Origin: an uncultured Bacteroides sp.
Lineage (GTDB): Bacteria > Bacteroidota > Bacteroidia > Bacteroidales > Bacteroidaceae
Reading direction: 5' to 3'
Assembly: GCA_947646015.1 (NCBI GenBank)
Contig: CANSEY010000007.1
Location: forward strand, 62,001 to 126,000
Length of the DNA: 64,000 nucleotides
Position 1 is the stretch's first letter. Every line of letters starts with the position of its first letter. Made by a program: the position numbers and the translations under genes. The notes below the pieces were generated by a model, which saw nothing but the letters and a program-made list of their open reading frames with translations, had not been told where the DNA came from and did no database searches. Below are positions 52,199 through 62,123 of the stretch, piece after piece.

Positions 52199-53773
52199 AT
52201 GCGAATTATCTTTGTAATATATTGTTTGCTTATACCTACTCTTTTTTTCTCTTGCCGGTCTTCATTGCCTACCGGAGTTGAAGTAGAAGAAGTAAACTAC
52301 TTGATGGAAAAGGGAGATAGTTGCCGTCAGGCAGATAATGAGGAGAACGCTATTATTTTTTATTATCGTTCATTGGAGTTGGCCAAGCAAATAAACGTTC
52401 CGATGCTTGAAGCTACAGCTAGCAGTCGTTTGGCTATTATTTACTTATATCGCGAACTTTATTATGATGCGCTTGATTTGTTTCGAAAAGCTGTATCTAT
52501 TTATGCTTTGGCAGGAGAAGATGCCGAGCAAGCAGTGGCACTGCGCAACATTGGGCGTACTCATTTGATGCTCCATCATTCAGATAGCATAGCTTGTTAT
52601 TATGAGCAGGCGATTGAGGTAGCTTCTCACTTGGAGGATAAGGAATTGTTGCGTAGTATATCTGCAGAATTGGAAGCTATCTATTCAAAAGGTGGATTCT
52701 ATCATTTCTCATCTCGTTTGATGTTAAAGTTCTTGGATAGTGTCTCTGACGAAGCCTTTTCAAGTTTGATAGCGGGTGAGTCTTATATAAGCATGAGGAA
52801 TACGGAACAGGCACGAGTTAGATTGAAGAAAGCTACTCAGACAAGTGATATGTATATTTGTTCGAGTGCATATCAATTATTATATGAAATTGAAAAAAAA
52901 GCAAAACGTCCCGAAATAGCTGTTGAGTATGCCGAGTCTTACATTCAATGCAGAGATTCGCTTGATAAACAGCTTTCTGCTTCTTCGACGATTCGTGCAT
53001 TAGGGCAGAATTATGAGAAAGAACGACTTAAATCGGAAAATCAGCGGTTACAGAATGAGCAGCTTCGTAGGCGGATGCATTATCTAATAATACTTTCACT
53101 CTCTTTCTGCTTACTTGTTGCAGGATTGGTTTGGTATTATCGAGAGAAGTGGAAAAAAGAGAAAGTGTTGGCTGAAGTCATGCAACAACTACGAGATAAT
53201 GAGAGCCAAATCGAAAGTTATACTGCAGTAATAGAGAAAAATAAGCGTATCATTAGTGATCTGAAAGGAGATCAACGTAGAAACGCTGCATTATTGCGCG
53301 AGGAACAAAGTAAATCAACCAACTATGAGAATCTGAAGAGCGAAAATTTGTTGCTTATGAAACAGTTGCATATACTACACTCTGACCGGGAAGAAATATT
53401 ACAGCGGCTTCAGATGGGATCAACTTCATCTATTTCTTCGCAACGGATTGCTGCTTTTACACAATTTTGGTTGTTGAAGAGTGAACCTTATTATGGCATA
53501 ATAGAAACACAGGAAGAGTGGAACCGAGTTTTTGAGCTCGTAGATATGTTTTATGGGGATATTTCAGCAAAACTCAATGTTTGTGAATTATTAAATGAAC
53601 ACGACAGAAGAGTTTGTTATTTACTTCATGCAGGGCTTGACAACTCGACTTTAGGGATATTGTTCAATATAGATAATACTTCTGTTACAAAATCAAAACA
53701 ACGTATTAAGAAGAAACTAGGACTTGGCCCGAATGATTCATTGGAAGCATTTTTTGCTGAGAATAAAAGATAG
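52199..53773 (+). CDS. TPR lipoprotein-type membrane regulator with C-terminal helix-turn-helix
   Basis: Start ATG 52199 follows a promoter. A lipobox-like FFSCRSS ends the leader; then TPR repeats (about residues 30-260), one transmembrane helix (about 298-315: YLIILSLSFCLLVAGLVWYY), a long coiled coil (320-400), and a C-terminal helix-turn-helix (LLNEHDRRVCYLLHAGLDNS, TLGILFNIDNTSVTKSKQRI). The layout is that of Bacteroidetes one-component regulators that sense in the periplasm and bind DNA inside. The beta-propeller genes directly downstream are natural targets or partners (inference). Confidence 0.82.
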   Translation: MRIIFVIYCLLIPTLFFSCRSSLPTGVEVEEVNYLMEKGDSCRQADNEENAIIFYYRSLELAKQINVPMLEATASSRLAIIYLYRELYYDALDLFRKAVSIYALAGEDAEQAVALRNIGRTHLMLHHSDSIACYYEQAIEVASHLEDKELLRSISAELEAIYSKGGFYHFSSRLMLKFLDSVSDEAFSSLIAGESYISMRNTEQARVRLKKATQTSDMYICSSAYQLLYEIEKKAKRPEIAVEYAESYIQCRDSLDKQLSASSTIRALGQNYEKERLKSENQRLQNEQLRRRMHYLIILSLSFCLLVAGLVWYYREKWKKEKVLAEVMQQLRDNESQIESYTAVIEKNKRIISDLKGDQRRNAALLREEQSKSTNYENLKSENLLLMKQLHILHSDREEILQRLQMGSTSSISSQRIAAFTQFWLLKSEPYYGIIETQEEWNRVFELVDMFYGDISAKLNVCELLNEHDRRVCYLLHAGLDNSTLGILFNIDNTSVTKSKQRIKKKLGLGPNDSLEAFFAENKR

Positions 53774-53806
53774 AATATATTGTTTCACTTTTAACATAAA
53801 ACTATC

Positions 53807-54970
53807 ATGAAAAAGCTATTATTTGTATCTTTGGCTTTATGCCTCGCTTTTGGTGCTTCGGCTCAGTCCAAGCAAAGTGCTTCCCAACTACCTGTAATTG
53901 ACATAACTAAGGATTATCCGAAGAAGAAACTGATATTGCAGGAAATCGCGACTACTGAATATATCCCGTTGGAAACATCAGATAAAGTATTGTTGGATGG
54001 AGTGGCTACTTTGCATTGTTCTTTTACTGAGAATTATATCACAACTTATAATGCACAAGAAGGACAGATCTTTGTATTTGACAGAAAAGGTAAAATATGC
54101 CATACGTTTAATCACAAAGGAGGGAGTGGTGAAGAATACAACTATCCTTTGCAACTGCGCTTGGACGAGAAAGCTAAAGAACTGTTCCTTGTAGATGTTT
54201 CTAATAAGATACGGGTTTATTCTATCGATGGAAAATACAAACGTACTTTGTCTATCCCTGAAAATGTACGTATTGAAATTATGTACAATTGTGACGACCA
54301 GAATTTGTTGTGTTATGACAGTTATATGTTAGACAACCAAGGTAAACATCCTAATGCTCGCCCCTATTTGCTGGTATCAAAAAAGGATGGATCTGTTTCC
54401 CGTCTTCCGGTAACAGTTCGTGATCGAGTGGGTAATCGTGCCTATGCGACAGAGGGAGGGCAGAAAATTGTTTGGTCGATGAGTGTTTATCCGATAGCGA
54501 ACAGTGGTTCTGAGTTTATTCTTGCTGATTTGGCCTGTGATACAGTTTATTCTTATCGCAATCACAAACTAACTCCGCTATTTATAAGAACCCCAAAGGC
54601 TAATGCTTCCGAACCAAGACTACTCATGCAATGTGAAGCCAAAATTGGAAAATATCTGATCATGTCCACTGCGTTGAAAAAGTTTGAACCGGGAAAAAGT
54701 AAATTTGATTCCAAAGAATTCGTTTATGATATGGTTGAGAAGAAAGTGTATGATCTGGAATTTGAAAATCAGGACTTTTCGTCTGCACGTCCGATGCAAA
54801 TTCATGGTTTATTACCCGAGTTGCCCGAGATGTGTGTTTATAACTCATGTGATGCCGACCGTTTACTGGAATTGTTGGAAAAAGGAGAGTTAGCAGGAAA
54901 CTTGAAGAAGGAAGCGGAGAAAATGACAGTTGACGATAATCCTTTACTCATATTGCATAAATTCAAATAA
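53807..54970 (+). CDS. Six-bladed beta-propeller exported protein, copy 1
   Basis: After a signal peptide comes PVIDITKDYPKKKLILQEIA, TTEYIPLET, then repeated beta segments (GQIFVFDRKGKICHTFNHKG, IRVYSIDGKYKRTLSIPENV). This matches DUF4934-type six-bladed propellers of Bacteroides. Function unknown, probably binding at the cell surface. A paralogue follows after 7 bases. Confidence 0.82.
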   Translation: MKKLLFVSLALCLAFGASAQSKQSASQLPVIDITKDYPKKKLILQEIATTEYIPLETSDKVLLDGVATLHCSFTENYITTYNAQEGQIFVFDRKGKICHTFNHKGGSGEEYNYPLQLRLDEKAKELFLVDVSNKIRVYSIDGKYKRTLSIPENVRIEIMYNCDDQNLLCYDSYMLDNQGKHPNARPYLLVSKKDGSVSRLPVTVRDRVGNRAYATEGGQKIVWSMSVYPIANSGSEFILADLACDTVYSYRNHKLTPLFIRTPKANASEPRLLMQCEAKIGKYLIMSTALKKFEPGKSKFDSKEFVYDMVEKKVYDLEFENQDFSSARPMQIHGLLPELPEMCVYNSCDADRLLELLEKGELAGNLKKEAEKMTVDDNPLLILHKFK

Positions 54971-54977
54971 AGTATAG

Positions 54978-56153
54978 ATGAAAATAGTATGGTTCCTTTT
55001 CTCCCTCTGTCTGTTGGTCGGTTGTAAGCATCCGAGTGCGACGATGCCGGAAGTTGAGGCTTTGCCGGTGATAGATTTAAATGCTTCTTATCCGGAAAAG
55101 AAAATAGATTTGGCTAAAGTTGCAAAGTCCGAATATATTCCTTTATATACAGTCGGCACAGACTCTTTAGGCGGATATGATCTGACCTCAGCATGTGTTA
55201 CGCCTCATTGGATAGTGGCTTACAACCGTCAGCATACAATAATGGTTTTTGAAAGGGTCACCGGAAAGCTCCGGTATCGTTTCAATCATAAAGGGCAGCG
55301 TAAGGAACAATACTATTTTGTATTTTCTGTTTTTATAGATGAGGAACGTAGAGAAATTTATGTAGTTGGTTCAATTAACAGAACTAATGTTTATAGTCTG
55401 TCCGGTAAATATAAACGTACATTAGAACTTCCAAGCGATAAGTACTTCGATCAGGTTTTTGATTACAACAGAGACTCGTTGGTATTTAGCGACGGAGAGG
55501 AAAATATTGATAATCCGGTTCAAAAAGGAACCTACTATTATTTAATGTCAAAAGATGATGGTGGAATGACGCCTTTGCCCTTTTATGTAAAGCATCATAT
55601 CACGAATTATTTCCGTTTCCGGTTTTGGAATGCAAATAGTCAAGAAGTATTTACTTGTGTTTTTTCTATCAAACCTTTATTGAAGAATGGTAACGAAATG
55701 ATTCTTTCGGACTTTTCCTGTGATACGGTTTTCTCTTATGGAAAGAATGGATTCGAGCCATTGTTGGTACGTACACCTGCACCTCGTTCTACTTTTCCTT
55801 TGAAATTGATGGCAATTTCGTTTCGTAGTGAACGTTTTATGTTCTTAAATGTTACAGAAAAGGTGTATAAGCGGAATATGAAGAAATTCGATGGAGATTC
55901 GTATGTTTACGATTATCAGACCAAAGAAATCTATACTCCTATAGTGATAGACAGTGATTACAGCCCTGAATTATCGGTTGAAATAAACAATACTCGTGGA
56001 AACTTTCCAAAGAATACTGGTGTCTCATATATTAGTTCTCGGAAGCTTATGCAATATTATCGGGAAGGAAATTTGCAAGGAAGAGTACGAGAGATGGCTT
56101 CTCGCCTTACAAGGGATGATATTTATATCTTAGTACTATACCATTTCAATTAA
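54978..56153 (+). CDS. Six-bladed beta-propeller lipoprotein, copy 2
   Basis: Lipobox LLVGCKHPS gives a lipoprotein, unlike copy 1. The body follows copy 1 closely: PVIDLNASYPEKKIDLAKVA, KSEYIPLYT, HTIMVFERVTGKLRYRFNHK, TNVYSLSGKYKRTLELPSDK, and CDTVFSYGKNGFEPLLVRTP. Last gene of the TPR-regulator operon. Confidence 0.82.
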   Translation: MKIVWFLFSLCLLVGCKHPSATMPEVEALPVIDLNASYPEKKIDLAKVAKSEYIPLYTVGTDSLGGYDLTSACVTPHWIVAYNRQHTIMVFERVTGKLRYRFNHKGQRKEQYYFVFSVFIDEERREIYVVGSINRTNVYSLSGKYKRTLELPSDKYFDQVFDYNRDSLVFSDGEENIDNPVQKGTYYYLMSKDDGGMTPLPFYVKHHITNYFRFRFWNANSQEVFTCVFSIKPLLKNGNEMILSDFSCDTVFSYGKNGFEPLLVRTPAPRSTFPLKLMAISFRSERFMFLNVTEKVYKRNMKKFDGDSYVYDYQTKEIYTPIVIDSDYSPELSVEINNTRGNFPKNTGVSYISSRKLMQYYREGNLQGRVREMASRLTRDDIYILVLYHFN

Positions 56154-56223
56154 ATGAATCGATAAATCTCCTCTTCAGGTTATTATTTTGAGAAAATAAC
56201 TAGGATTTATAAACTTATTCTTT

Positions 56224-56231
56224 TACATTTG
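56224..56231 (+). promoter_or_regulatory. -7 box of the phosphohexomutase gene
   Basis: TACATTTG exact consensus, 79 bases before the start; no good -33 box is seen. Confidence 0.5.
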
Positions 56232-56309
56232 TGTGCTCAAGACTTGGCATATATTCAAGGATTGACAGAGAATAGAGAAATAATCATTAACCAATAAACA
56301 ATAATCGAA

Positions 56310-58055
56310 ATGGAAAATCAGGAACTTATCAAGCAGGTCACTGAGAAAGCCGAAAAATGGCTGACCCCGGCTTATGATGCCGAAACTCAGGCTGAAGTGA
56401 AACGTATGTTGGAGAACGAAGATAAAACCGAATTGATCGAAGCATTCTACAAAGATCTTGAATTTGGAACGGGTGGTTTGCGTGGTATCATGGGAGTAGG
56501 TAGCAACCGCATGAATATCTATACGGTAGGTGCTGCTACACAGGGCCTTTCCAACTATCTGAAGAAGAACTTCAAAGATCTGCCTCAGATTTCTGTAGTG
56601 GTTGGTCACGACTGTCGTAACAACAGCCGTCTGTTCGCTGAAACTTCTGCCAACATTTTCTCTGCTAATGGCATCAAAGTATATCTGTTCGATGATATGC
56701 GTCCGACTCCGGAAATGTCTTTCGCTATCCGTCACCTCGGTTGCCAGAGCGGTATTATCCTGACTGCTTCTCACAATCCGAAAGAATACAACGGTTACAA
56801 AGCATACTGGGATGATGGTGCGCAAGTACTGGCTCCGCACGATGCTGGTATCATTGATGAAGTGAATAATATCGCTTCCGCTGCTGATATCAAGTTCCAG
56901 GGGAACCCGGATCTGATTCAGATCATCGGTGAAGATATTGACAAGATTTACCTCGATATGGTGAAGACAGTTTCTATTGATCCGGAAGCTATCGCCCGTC
57001 ATAAGGATATGAAGATCGTTTATACTCCGATTCACGGTACAGGTATGATGCTGATTCCGCGCGCTTTGAAGATGTGGGGATTCGAAAATGTATTTACTGT
57101 TCCCGAACAGATGATCAAAGACGGTAACTTCCCGACAGTAATATCTCCGAATCCGGAAAATGCCGAGGCGCTTTCTATGGCTGTCAATCTGGCTAAAGAA
57201 ATTGATGCCGACCTTGTGATGGCTTCCGATCCGGATGCCGACCGTGTAGGTATCGCCTGTAAGGACGACAAGGGTGAATGGGTACTGATCAACGGTAACC
57301 AGACTTGTATGATGTATCTTTACTATATTCTGACTCAGTACAAACAATTGGGTAAGATCAAGGGTAATGAATTCTGTGTGAAGACTATCGTTACTACCGA
57401 ACTTATCAAGAAGATTGCTGATAAGAATAACATCGAAATGCTCGACTGCTACACCGGATTCAAATGGATCGCACGTGAAATCCGTCTGCGTGAAGGCAAA
57501 AAGAAATATATCGGTGGTGGTGAAGAGAGCTACGGTTTCCTTGCCGAAGATTTCGTACGTGATAAAGATGCCGTATCAGCTTGCTGTCTGATTGCAGAAG
57601 TAGCTGCTTGGGCAAAAGATAACGGTAAGTCATTGTACCAGTTGTTGCTGGATATCTACGTAGAATATGGATTCTCCAAAGAATTCACAGTGAACGTAGT
57701 GAAACCGGGCAAGAGCGGTGCTGAAGAAATCAAAGCTATGATGGAAAACTTCCGTGCTAATCCTCCGAAAGAACTGGGTGGCTCCAAGGTGATTTTGAGC
57801 AAAGACTACAAGACGCTGAAACAGACAGATGCAGAAGGCAAGGCGACTGACCTTGATATGCCGGAAACATCTAATGTGCTCCAATACTTCACTGAAGATG
57901 GAAGCAAAGTTTCAGTTCGCCCGTCGGGAACAGAACCGAAGATCAAATTCTATATGGAAGTACAAGGAGAAATGGGTTGTCGCAACTGTTTCGCTTCTGC
58001 TGATGCTGCTGCAATGGAAAAGATTGAAGCAGTGAAGAAGTCATTAGGTATTTGA
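56310..58055 (+). CDS. Alpha-D-phosphohexomutase (phosphoglucomutase/phosphomannomutase)
   Basis: The 581-residue protein has all four active-site loops: phosphoserine TASHNPKEYNGYKAYWDDG, metal DPDADRVGIACK, sugar GGGEESYGF, and phosphate RPSGTEPKIKFY. The length is that of the bacterial PGM2-like branch. It interconverts hexose 1- and 6-phosphates in glycogen and cell-envelope sugar supply. Confidence 0.94.
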   Translation: MENQELIKQVTEKAEKWLTPAYDAETQAEVKRMLENEDKTELIEAFYKDLEFGTGGLRGIMGVGSNRMNIYTVGAATQGLSNYLKKNFKDLPQISVVVGHDCRNNSRLFAETSANIFSANGIKVYLFDDMRPTPEMSFAIRHLGCQSGIILTASHNPKEYNGYKAYWDDGAQVLAPHDAGIIDEVNNIASAADIKFQGNPDLIQIIGEDIDKIYLDMVKTVSIDPEAIARHKDMKIVYTPIHGTGMMLIPRALKMWGFENVFTVPEQMIKDGNFPTVISPNPENAEALSMAVNLAKEIDADLVMASDPDADRVGIACKDDKGEWVLINGNQTCMMYLYYILTQYKQLGKIKGNEFCVKTIVTTELIKKIADKNNIEMLDCYTGFKWIAREIRLREGKKKYIGGGEESYGFLAEDFVRDKDAVSACCLIAEVAAWAKDNGKSLYQLLLDIYVEYGFSKEFTVNVVKPGKSGAEEIKAMMENFRANPPKELGGSKVILSKDYKTLKQTDAEGKATDLDMPETSNVLQYFTEDGSKVSVRPSGTEPKIKFYMEVQGEMGCRNCFASADAAAMEKIEAVKKSLGI

Positions 58056-58098
58056 TTCCGTTCTTCTTCTGATATTTCAGAATAGAGAAACAATAAAT

Positions 58099-58133
58099 AA
58101 CGCCTCCATAGTCTTCGAGACTATGAAGGCGTT
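58099..58133. terminator. Terminator after the phosphohexomutase gene
   Basis: AACGCCTCCATAGTCT (58099-58114) pairs with AGACTATGAAGGCGTT (58118-58133) with one mismatch. The following 58134-58360 holds no gene. Confidence 0.8.
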
Positions 58134-58360
58134 TCTTTTATGTAACCGCCTTTTCATCGGTCTTTCATTTCCTTTGCATTCTTTAAGTTCCCTTGCTAAT
58201 CCTTCTTATGGAAATCTTGTTCTATCTAAATCATCTCAATTTAAACATGCAGGCTACGGGGATACACGGTTTTGTTGATGCTTTAGAGTGATACGTAACG
58301 TTTCATTTTCATAAGTTGTTCGTTTGTAGTTTGTGTGTACTTCGTGGCCTGCTTTCTTCA

Positions 58361-59536
58361 TTATTTCTTAGCTCCCAACCAAGTCCATTTGTGCCAGATG
58401 GTTTCCAATGGTCCTTGTTTGTGCTTCGACAGCCACCATTTACAGAACTGTACCTGTAATAGGAACAGAATGATTCCGATAATCAGACTGAGCGTATATC
58501 CGCAATAGGGAGCCAGATAAAATCCGAATGGGAAGTAGATGATAGCTCCCATAATAGATTGTGTGATGTAGTTAGTCAGACTCATTTTTCCGTAAAAGCG
58601 CAGGTTGGAAACGATTTTCTGGAACTTAGCCTTCTGATAAAGTAAGATGAAGGAAGCAATCAGTACGATGGTAAATGCGAATTTCTGCCACATATCGAAA
58701 GCTGTCCCTACGGTCTGTTGAATCAGGCTGCTGTCACTTTGCATGATCTGCTCTTTCAAAGAGTAAAGCGGAGCGAAACTGATAGCTGCAATGATTAGTG
58801 CTTTGGTCCAGAATTTCAGATGAGACTCGGAAGTGATGAACAGTTCTTTGCGTCCGATGTACAGACCGAACAGGAAAAGTCCGGCAGTCTGCAAGAAACG
58901 TCCGGCACCAATGGCCCAGAACAAGCTTGCTTTCTGTCCTAATGTGACGTTGCCAATGAGGAATTCCCAAAAAGTTCCGTTTTTGGTGTAATCTGCCACT
59001 TCGCTATACATGGCTCCGACATTCAGATCGGGCAGGGTATAGGCAGGATTGAACAGACTCATTATATAATGGAACCATTCAATAGGCTGTAATGAAAATA
59101 AGATAGCAGTGATTAAAATAGCCTTATCGCTCCATTTGCGTACAATAAATAATATGATACCGACAACAACAAACAGAAGCAAAACATCTCCAGCCGGAAA
59201 GAAAGCCGCGTTAAGAGTGGCAAAACCGGCAAGTAAAACCAGTCTCCATAAAAAACGGTAGCCGAAATCTTTGCCTTTCAACTGCTGATTATGCGATTGG
59301 ATATAGAAAGTAAATCCGAAAAGCAAGGCGAATATGGCATAAGATTTTCCGGCAAACAATGAGAATATTGCATTAAACACTCCGGCATCTAAAACGCTAA
59401 GCCATTCGGGAGAACTCTCCGGATAAACAGGGAAAATGAAATGTTCCAGATTATGTACCAAGAGGATGGCCATAACTGCAAATCCTCTGAGGGCATCTAC
59501 TACTTCAATTCGTGGTGTCTTTTTTAATAATTCCAT
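58361..59536 (-). CDS. DUF418-type membrane protein
   Basis: The 391-residue protein opens with RIEVVDALRGFAVMAILLVH, has about ten membrane helices and the family's C-terminal part FYGKMSLTNYITQSIMGAII. DUF418/YeiB proteins are of unknown function, related to membrane acyltransferases. It lies 9 bases after the acyltransferase gene on the same strand. Confidence 0.88.
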   Translation of the reverse strand: MELLKKTPRIEVVDALRGFAVMAILLVHNLEHFIFPVYPESSPEWLSVLDAGVFNAIFSLFAGKSYAIFALLFGFTFYIQSHNQQLKGKDFGYRFLWRLVLLAGFATLNAAFFPAGDVLLLFVVVGIILFIVRKWSDKAILITAILFSLQPIEWFHYIMSLFNPAYTLPDLNVGAMYSEVADYTKNGTFWEFLIGNVTLGQKASLFWAIGAGRFLQTAGLFLFGLYIGRKELFITSESHLKFWTKALIIAAISFAPLYSLKEQIMQSDSSLIQQTVGTAFDMWQKFAFTIVLIASFILLYQKAKFQKIVSNLRFYGKMSLTNYITQSIMGAIIYFPFGFYLAPYCGYTLSLIIGIILFLLQVQFCKWWLSKHKQGPLETIWHKWTWLGAKK

Positions 59537-59545
59537 GGGTTTGAT

Positions 59546-60595
59546 TTATGATTGTTTTTTAGTTAGTATTCGTTTTACCCATTTATTGGCGGGTTTTTCG
59601 AAATAATAGTAAGAAAGTAAACTAAGTATAATGGTGATACCGAAAATGAGGGGAACACTGATCATCCATGACACCTGCCATTGATAGAGCGCTGCCATTT
59701 TCGTATATGTGAGTATAATAAACAAATGTATCAGGTAGAAACTATAGCTGATTTCTCCACCTATTATCAGAAACCGATTGGATAATAGCCGGGATATACC
59801 TCCCTTCTGGAAGGCAAAGATGAGTATCATCAGAGAAACAGGTAACCAGTAATAGCAAGAATAACGGTATACTTTAGGTATATCTGCGGCACAAAGATAA
59901 AAAAGAAGAAATAAAGCGACGGATGCTACTTCCAAGAATGTTCCCGTGGAAGAAGAAATCTTTTTATTGTGTAATGACTGATAGATCTGATAAAGCAATA
60001 CTCCCACAAAAAAGTCTGGCAGGCGGGTGATGGGATTGACATACCAATATGCTTTGATTTGTTCGTCGGCAGTCAGATACATACCTGCCAGCATGACCGG
60101 AAGACAGATTGAGAGTACAACCAATAGTTTTCGCCTGCTGCTTAAGAAAGGAATCACGAAAGGAAAGCAGAAATAAAATAACTGTTCGCACCCCAAGCTC
60201 CATGAAGGACTGTTGAAAGAGAAAAAATAATCGGCAGAGGGGAAGAAGGGCTGTAACAGAAAGGTAGAGGCGACAAAGTGTTTGATCCAGTCCGTCGTAT
60301 CGCTATATTGAACATATCCTCCTATACATGCGGCAATTAATAGTGTAAGTAGATGCAGGGGATAAATGCGGGCAATACGTGCTACCCAGAACGTGCGTTT
60401 AGTAGTCGTTTTTGTCAGTAGTTTTTCCTGATAATTGTAGGTAATAATAAACCCGCTGAGGACAAAAAAGAAACTGACTCCGACAAATCCTTCTTTAAAG
60501 AAGTGGGCATCGAAACTTGTATCCAGAACATAACAATGTGCTCCGAATACCATCAAGGCAAAGAATATTCGTAAAGATGTTAATGTGTTGATCAC
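59546..60595 (-). CDS. Acyltransferase family 3 membrane protein
   Basis: The 349-residue protein has about ten helices and the family start: LTSLRIFFALMVFGAHCYVL with the catalytic His, GVSFFFVLSGFIITYNYQ, and RIARIYPLHLLTLL. Such enzymes O-acetylate cell-surface sugars. It pairs with DUF418 as a two-gene operon. Confidence 0.92.
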   Translation of the reverse strand: MINTLTSLRIFFALMVFGAHCYVLDTSFDAHFFKEGFVGVSFFFVLSGFIITYNYQEKLLTKTTTKRTFWVARIARIYPLHLLTLLIAACIGGYVQYSDTTDWIKHFVASTFLLQPFFPSADYFFSFNSPSWSLGCEQLFYFCFPFVIPFLSSRRKLLVVLSICLPVMLAGMYLTADEQIKAYWYVNPITRLPDFFVGVLLYQIYQSLHNKKISSSTGTFLEVASVALFLLFYLCAADIPKVYRYSCYYWLPVSLMILIFAFQKGGISRLLSNRFLIIGGEISYSFYLIHLFIILTYTKMAALYQWQVSWMISVPLIFGITIILSLLSYYYFEKPANKWVKRILTKKQS

Positions 60596-60679
60596 GACGT
60601 TTATCTGTTTCTTTTTTGTATTCGGCTGTAAAAGTACAGTTTTTCTGTGATATAAAAATTCACATAGATTAAAAAGAAC

Positions 60680-61242
60680 TCAGGATTCGGAGCGCAGGCG
60701 GCTTAAATGTTGTGGAGTCATCCCAAGAAAGGAAGCTATATATCCCAGTTGGGCACGGTGAATTACATCCGGCTGTTCGCGTAGAAGTTGTTCGTAGCGT
60801 TCTTTGGCCGGTAGGTATAGTCGGTTTATGTGGTTATGTCCATGTAGAGCAGACATTCCTGATGGATAATGCGTCCCCAGTTGGCAATTTCGATATTTGT
60901 TTCATAAATCTGATTTAATTCATCAATGCGTATGGCATATAGTTCGCAATCTTCCAGTAACTCTACATATTCGTATCCCGGTTGGTTGTGGTATAAGTCT
61001 TTCATCGCAAAAGTGATATCGCCTTCGCGTGAGAACCAGATCGTGATTTCTTCACCGTCACGCAGGCAATAGGAGCGGCAAAATCCTTTCTCAATAAAGT
61101 AGACGTGACGATCTGATACTCCGCCGTGTATCAGTAAGTGTTTCTTTGGCAATTCCAGCTTTTTCATGTGGCTGAAAAGCATTTCCAGTGAGCTGTCAGA
61201 TACCGGATAATATCGGCGGATTCCTTTGATGATGTTCTCCAT
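60680..61242 (-). pseudogene. Crp/Fnr-family regulator broken by a frameshift
   Basis: Residues 1-138 form the cyclic-nucleotide-type beta barrel (VYFIEKGFCRSYCLRDGEEI, ITIWFSREGDITF) up to ECLLYMDITT, then TAA. The next frame at once gives the expected end: INRLYLPAKERYEQLLREQP and LGYIASFLGMTPQHLSRLR, the DNA-binding helix-turn-helix. A net loss of one base modulo three near 60826-60832 splits the gene. The site ACATAAACC would become in-frame with one more ACAT unit, so slippage of a tandem ACAT is likely. The short form lacks DNA binding. Confidence 0.82.
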
Positions 61243-61248
61243 GTCTGT

Positions 61249-62037
61249 TTATTTGTGGGAGCATTCCAGCCACCAGTCGATCATTTTCCGTGCCAGGCTC
61301 AGTTTTCGTGGAAGTTCCGGCAAATTATCTCTTGTATAGAAATCACCGGAGCTTAATTCTTCTTCTTGCAATTTGATTTCTCCTCCGGCATAATCGGCAA
61401 TGAATCCTACCATTAATCCGCTGGGGTAGGGCCAGGGCTGGTTGCCGAAATAAGTGATGTTCTTCACGTCCAGTCCGGTTTCCTCTTTCACTTCGCGGGC
61501 TACACATTCTTCCAGTGTTTCGCCTGTTTCGAGGAATCCGGCTACAAGGCTGTTGAATCTGCCTTTAAAGTTGCGGGCATGAACGAGAAGTATGGAGTCG
61601 CCTTTGCGCACTAAAACAAGGACGGCTGTCGAGATAGCCGGATACACTTCACGGCCACAACTCGGACAGCGTTTCATGATGGATTCTTTTTGTTCCATCG
61701 GAGTGCCGCAAGCCGAGCAGAACAGACTGTTTCTGTCCCAATGCAGTATTTCGTGGGCTTTGCCTGCTGCCTGGTAATGTCCCAGCGGGAGGTATTCGTA
61801 AGAAGCGCGAAGCCCTATCATTGCATATTGTTCTGTCTCTTCAATAGGTTGGGATACGGAATAGGCTTTGCAGTTTCTTCCTTCCAGTGTGGTGATATTG
61901 TGTACTGTAGTCTTGTCTTTGATCAGGATAGGAGGAATTTCTCCGCAGGGAATGGCAAATGTACCGTTCCCCTCCTTTTCAAGTAGTAGTTCGTCTTTGT
62001 AAAAGACAAACCACAGGGATTCAGCTGTTTGATTCAT
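61249..62037 (-). CDS. nudC: NADH pyrophosphatase, zinc-ribbon Nudix hydrolase
   Basis: The 262-residue protein has a four-Cys zinc ribbon (FCSACGTPM, KRCPSCGREV), then SRAI-type ISTAVLVLVRKGDSILLV, and the Nudix box GFLETGETLEECVAREVKEE followed by TGLDV. The NADH-pyrophosphatase signature PWPYPSGLM follows. It cleaves NADH and may remove NAD caps from RNA. The Crp/Fnr gene follows 6 bases downstream. Confidence 0.93.
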   Translation of the reverse strand: MNQTAESLWFVFYKDELLLEKEGNGTFAIPCGEIPPILIKDKTTVHNITTLEGRNCKAYSVSQPIEETEQYAMIGLRASYEYLPLGHYQAAGKAHEILHWDRNSLFCSACGTPMEQKESIMKRCPSCGREVYPAISTAVLVLVRKGDSILLVHARNFKGRFNSLVAGFLETGETLEECVAREVKEETGLDVKNITYFGNQPWPYPSGLMVGFIADYAGGEIKLQEEELSSGDFYTRDNLPELPRKLSLARKMIDWWLECSHK

Positions 62038-62123
62038 TTTATATTTTTCTATTTTCTTCGCGCTGCGAAGTTATAAAAACTGTATTGATATATGTAGGGT
62101 TTACCGGATAAAATATGAATAGA

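Noticed and set aside
56223..57347. 374-residue minus-strand ORF
   Set aside because: It is antisense to the phosphohexomutase, with no family features.
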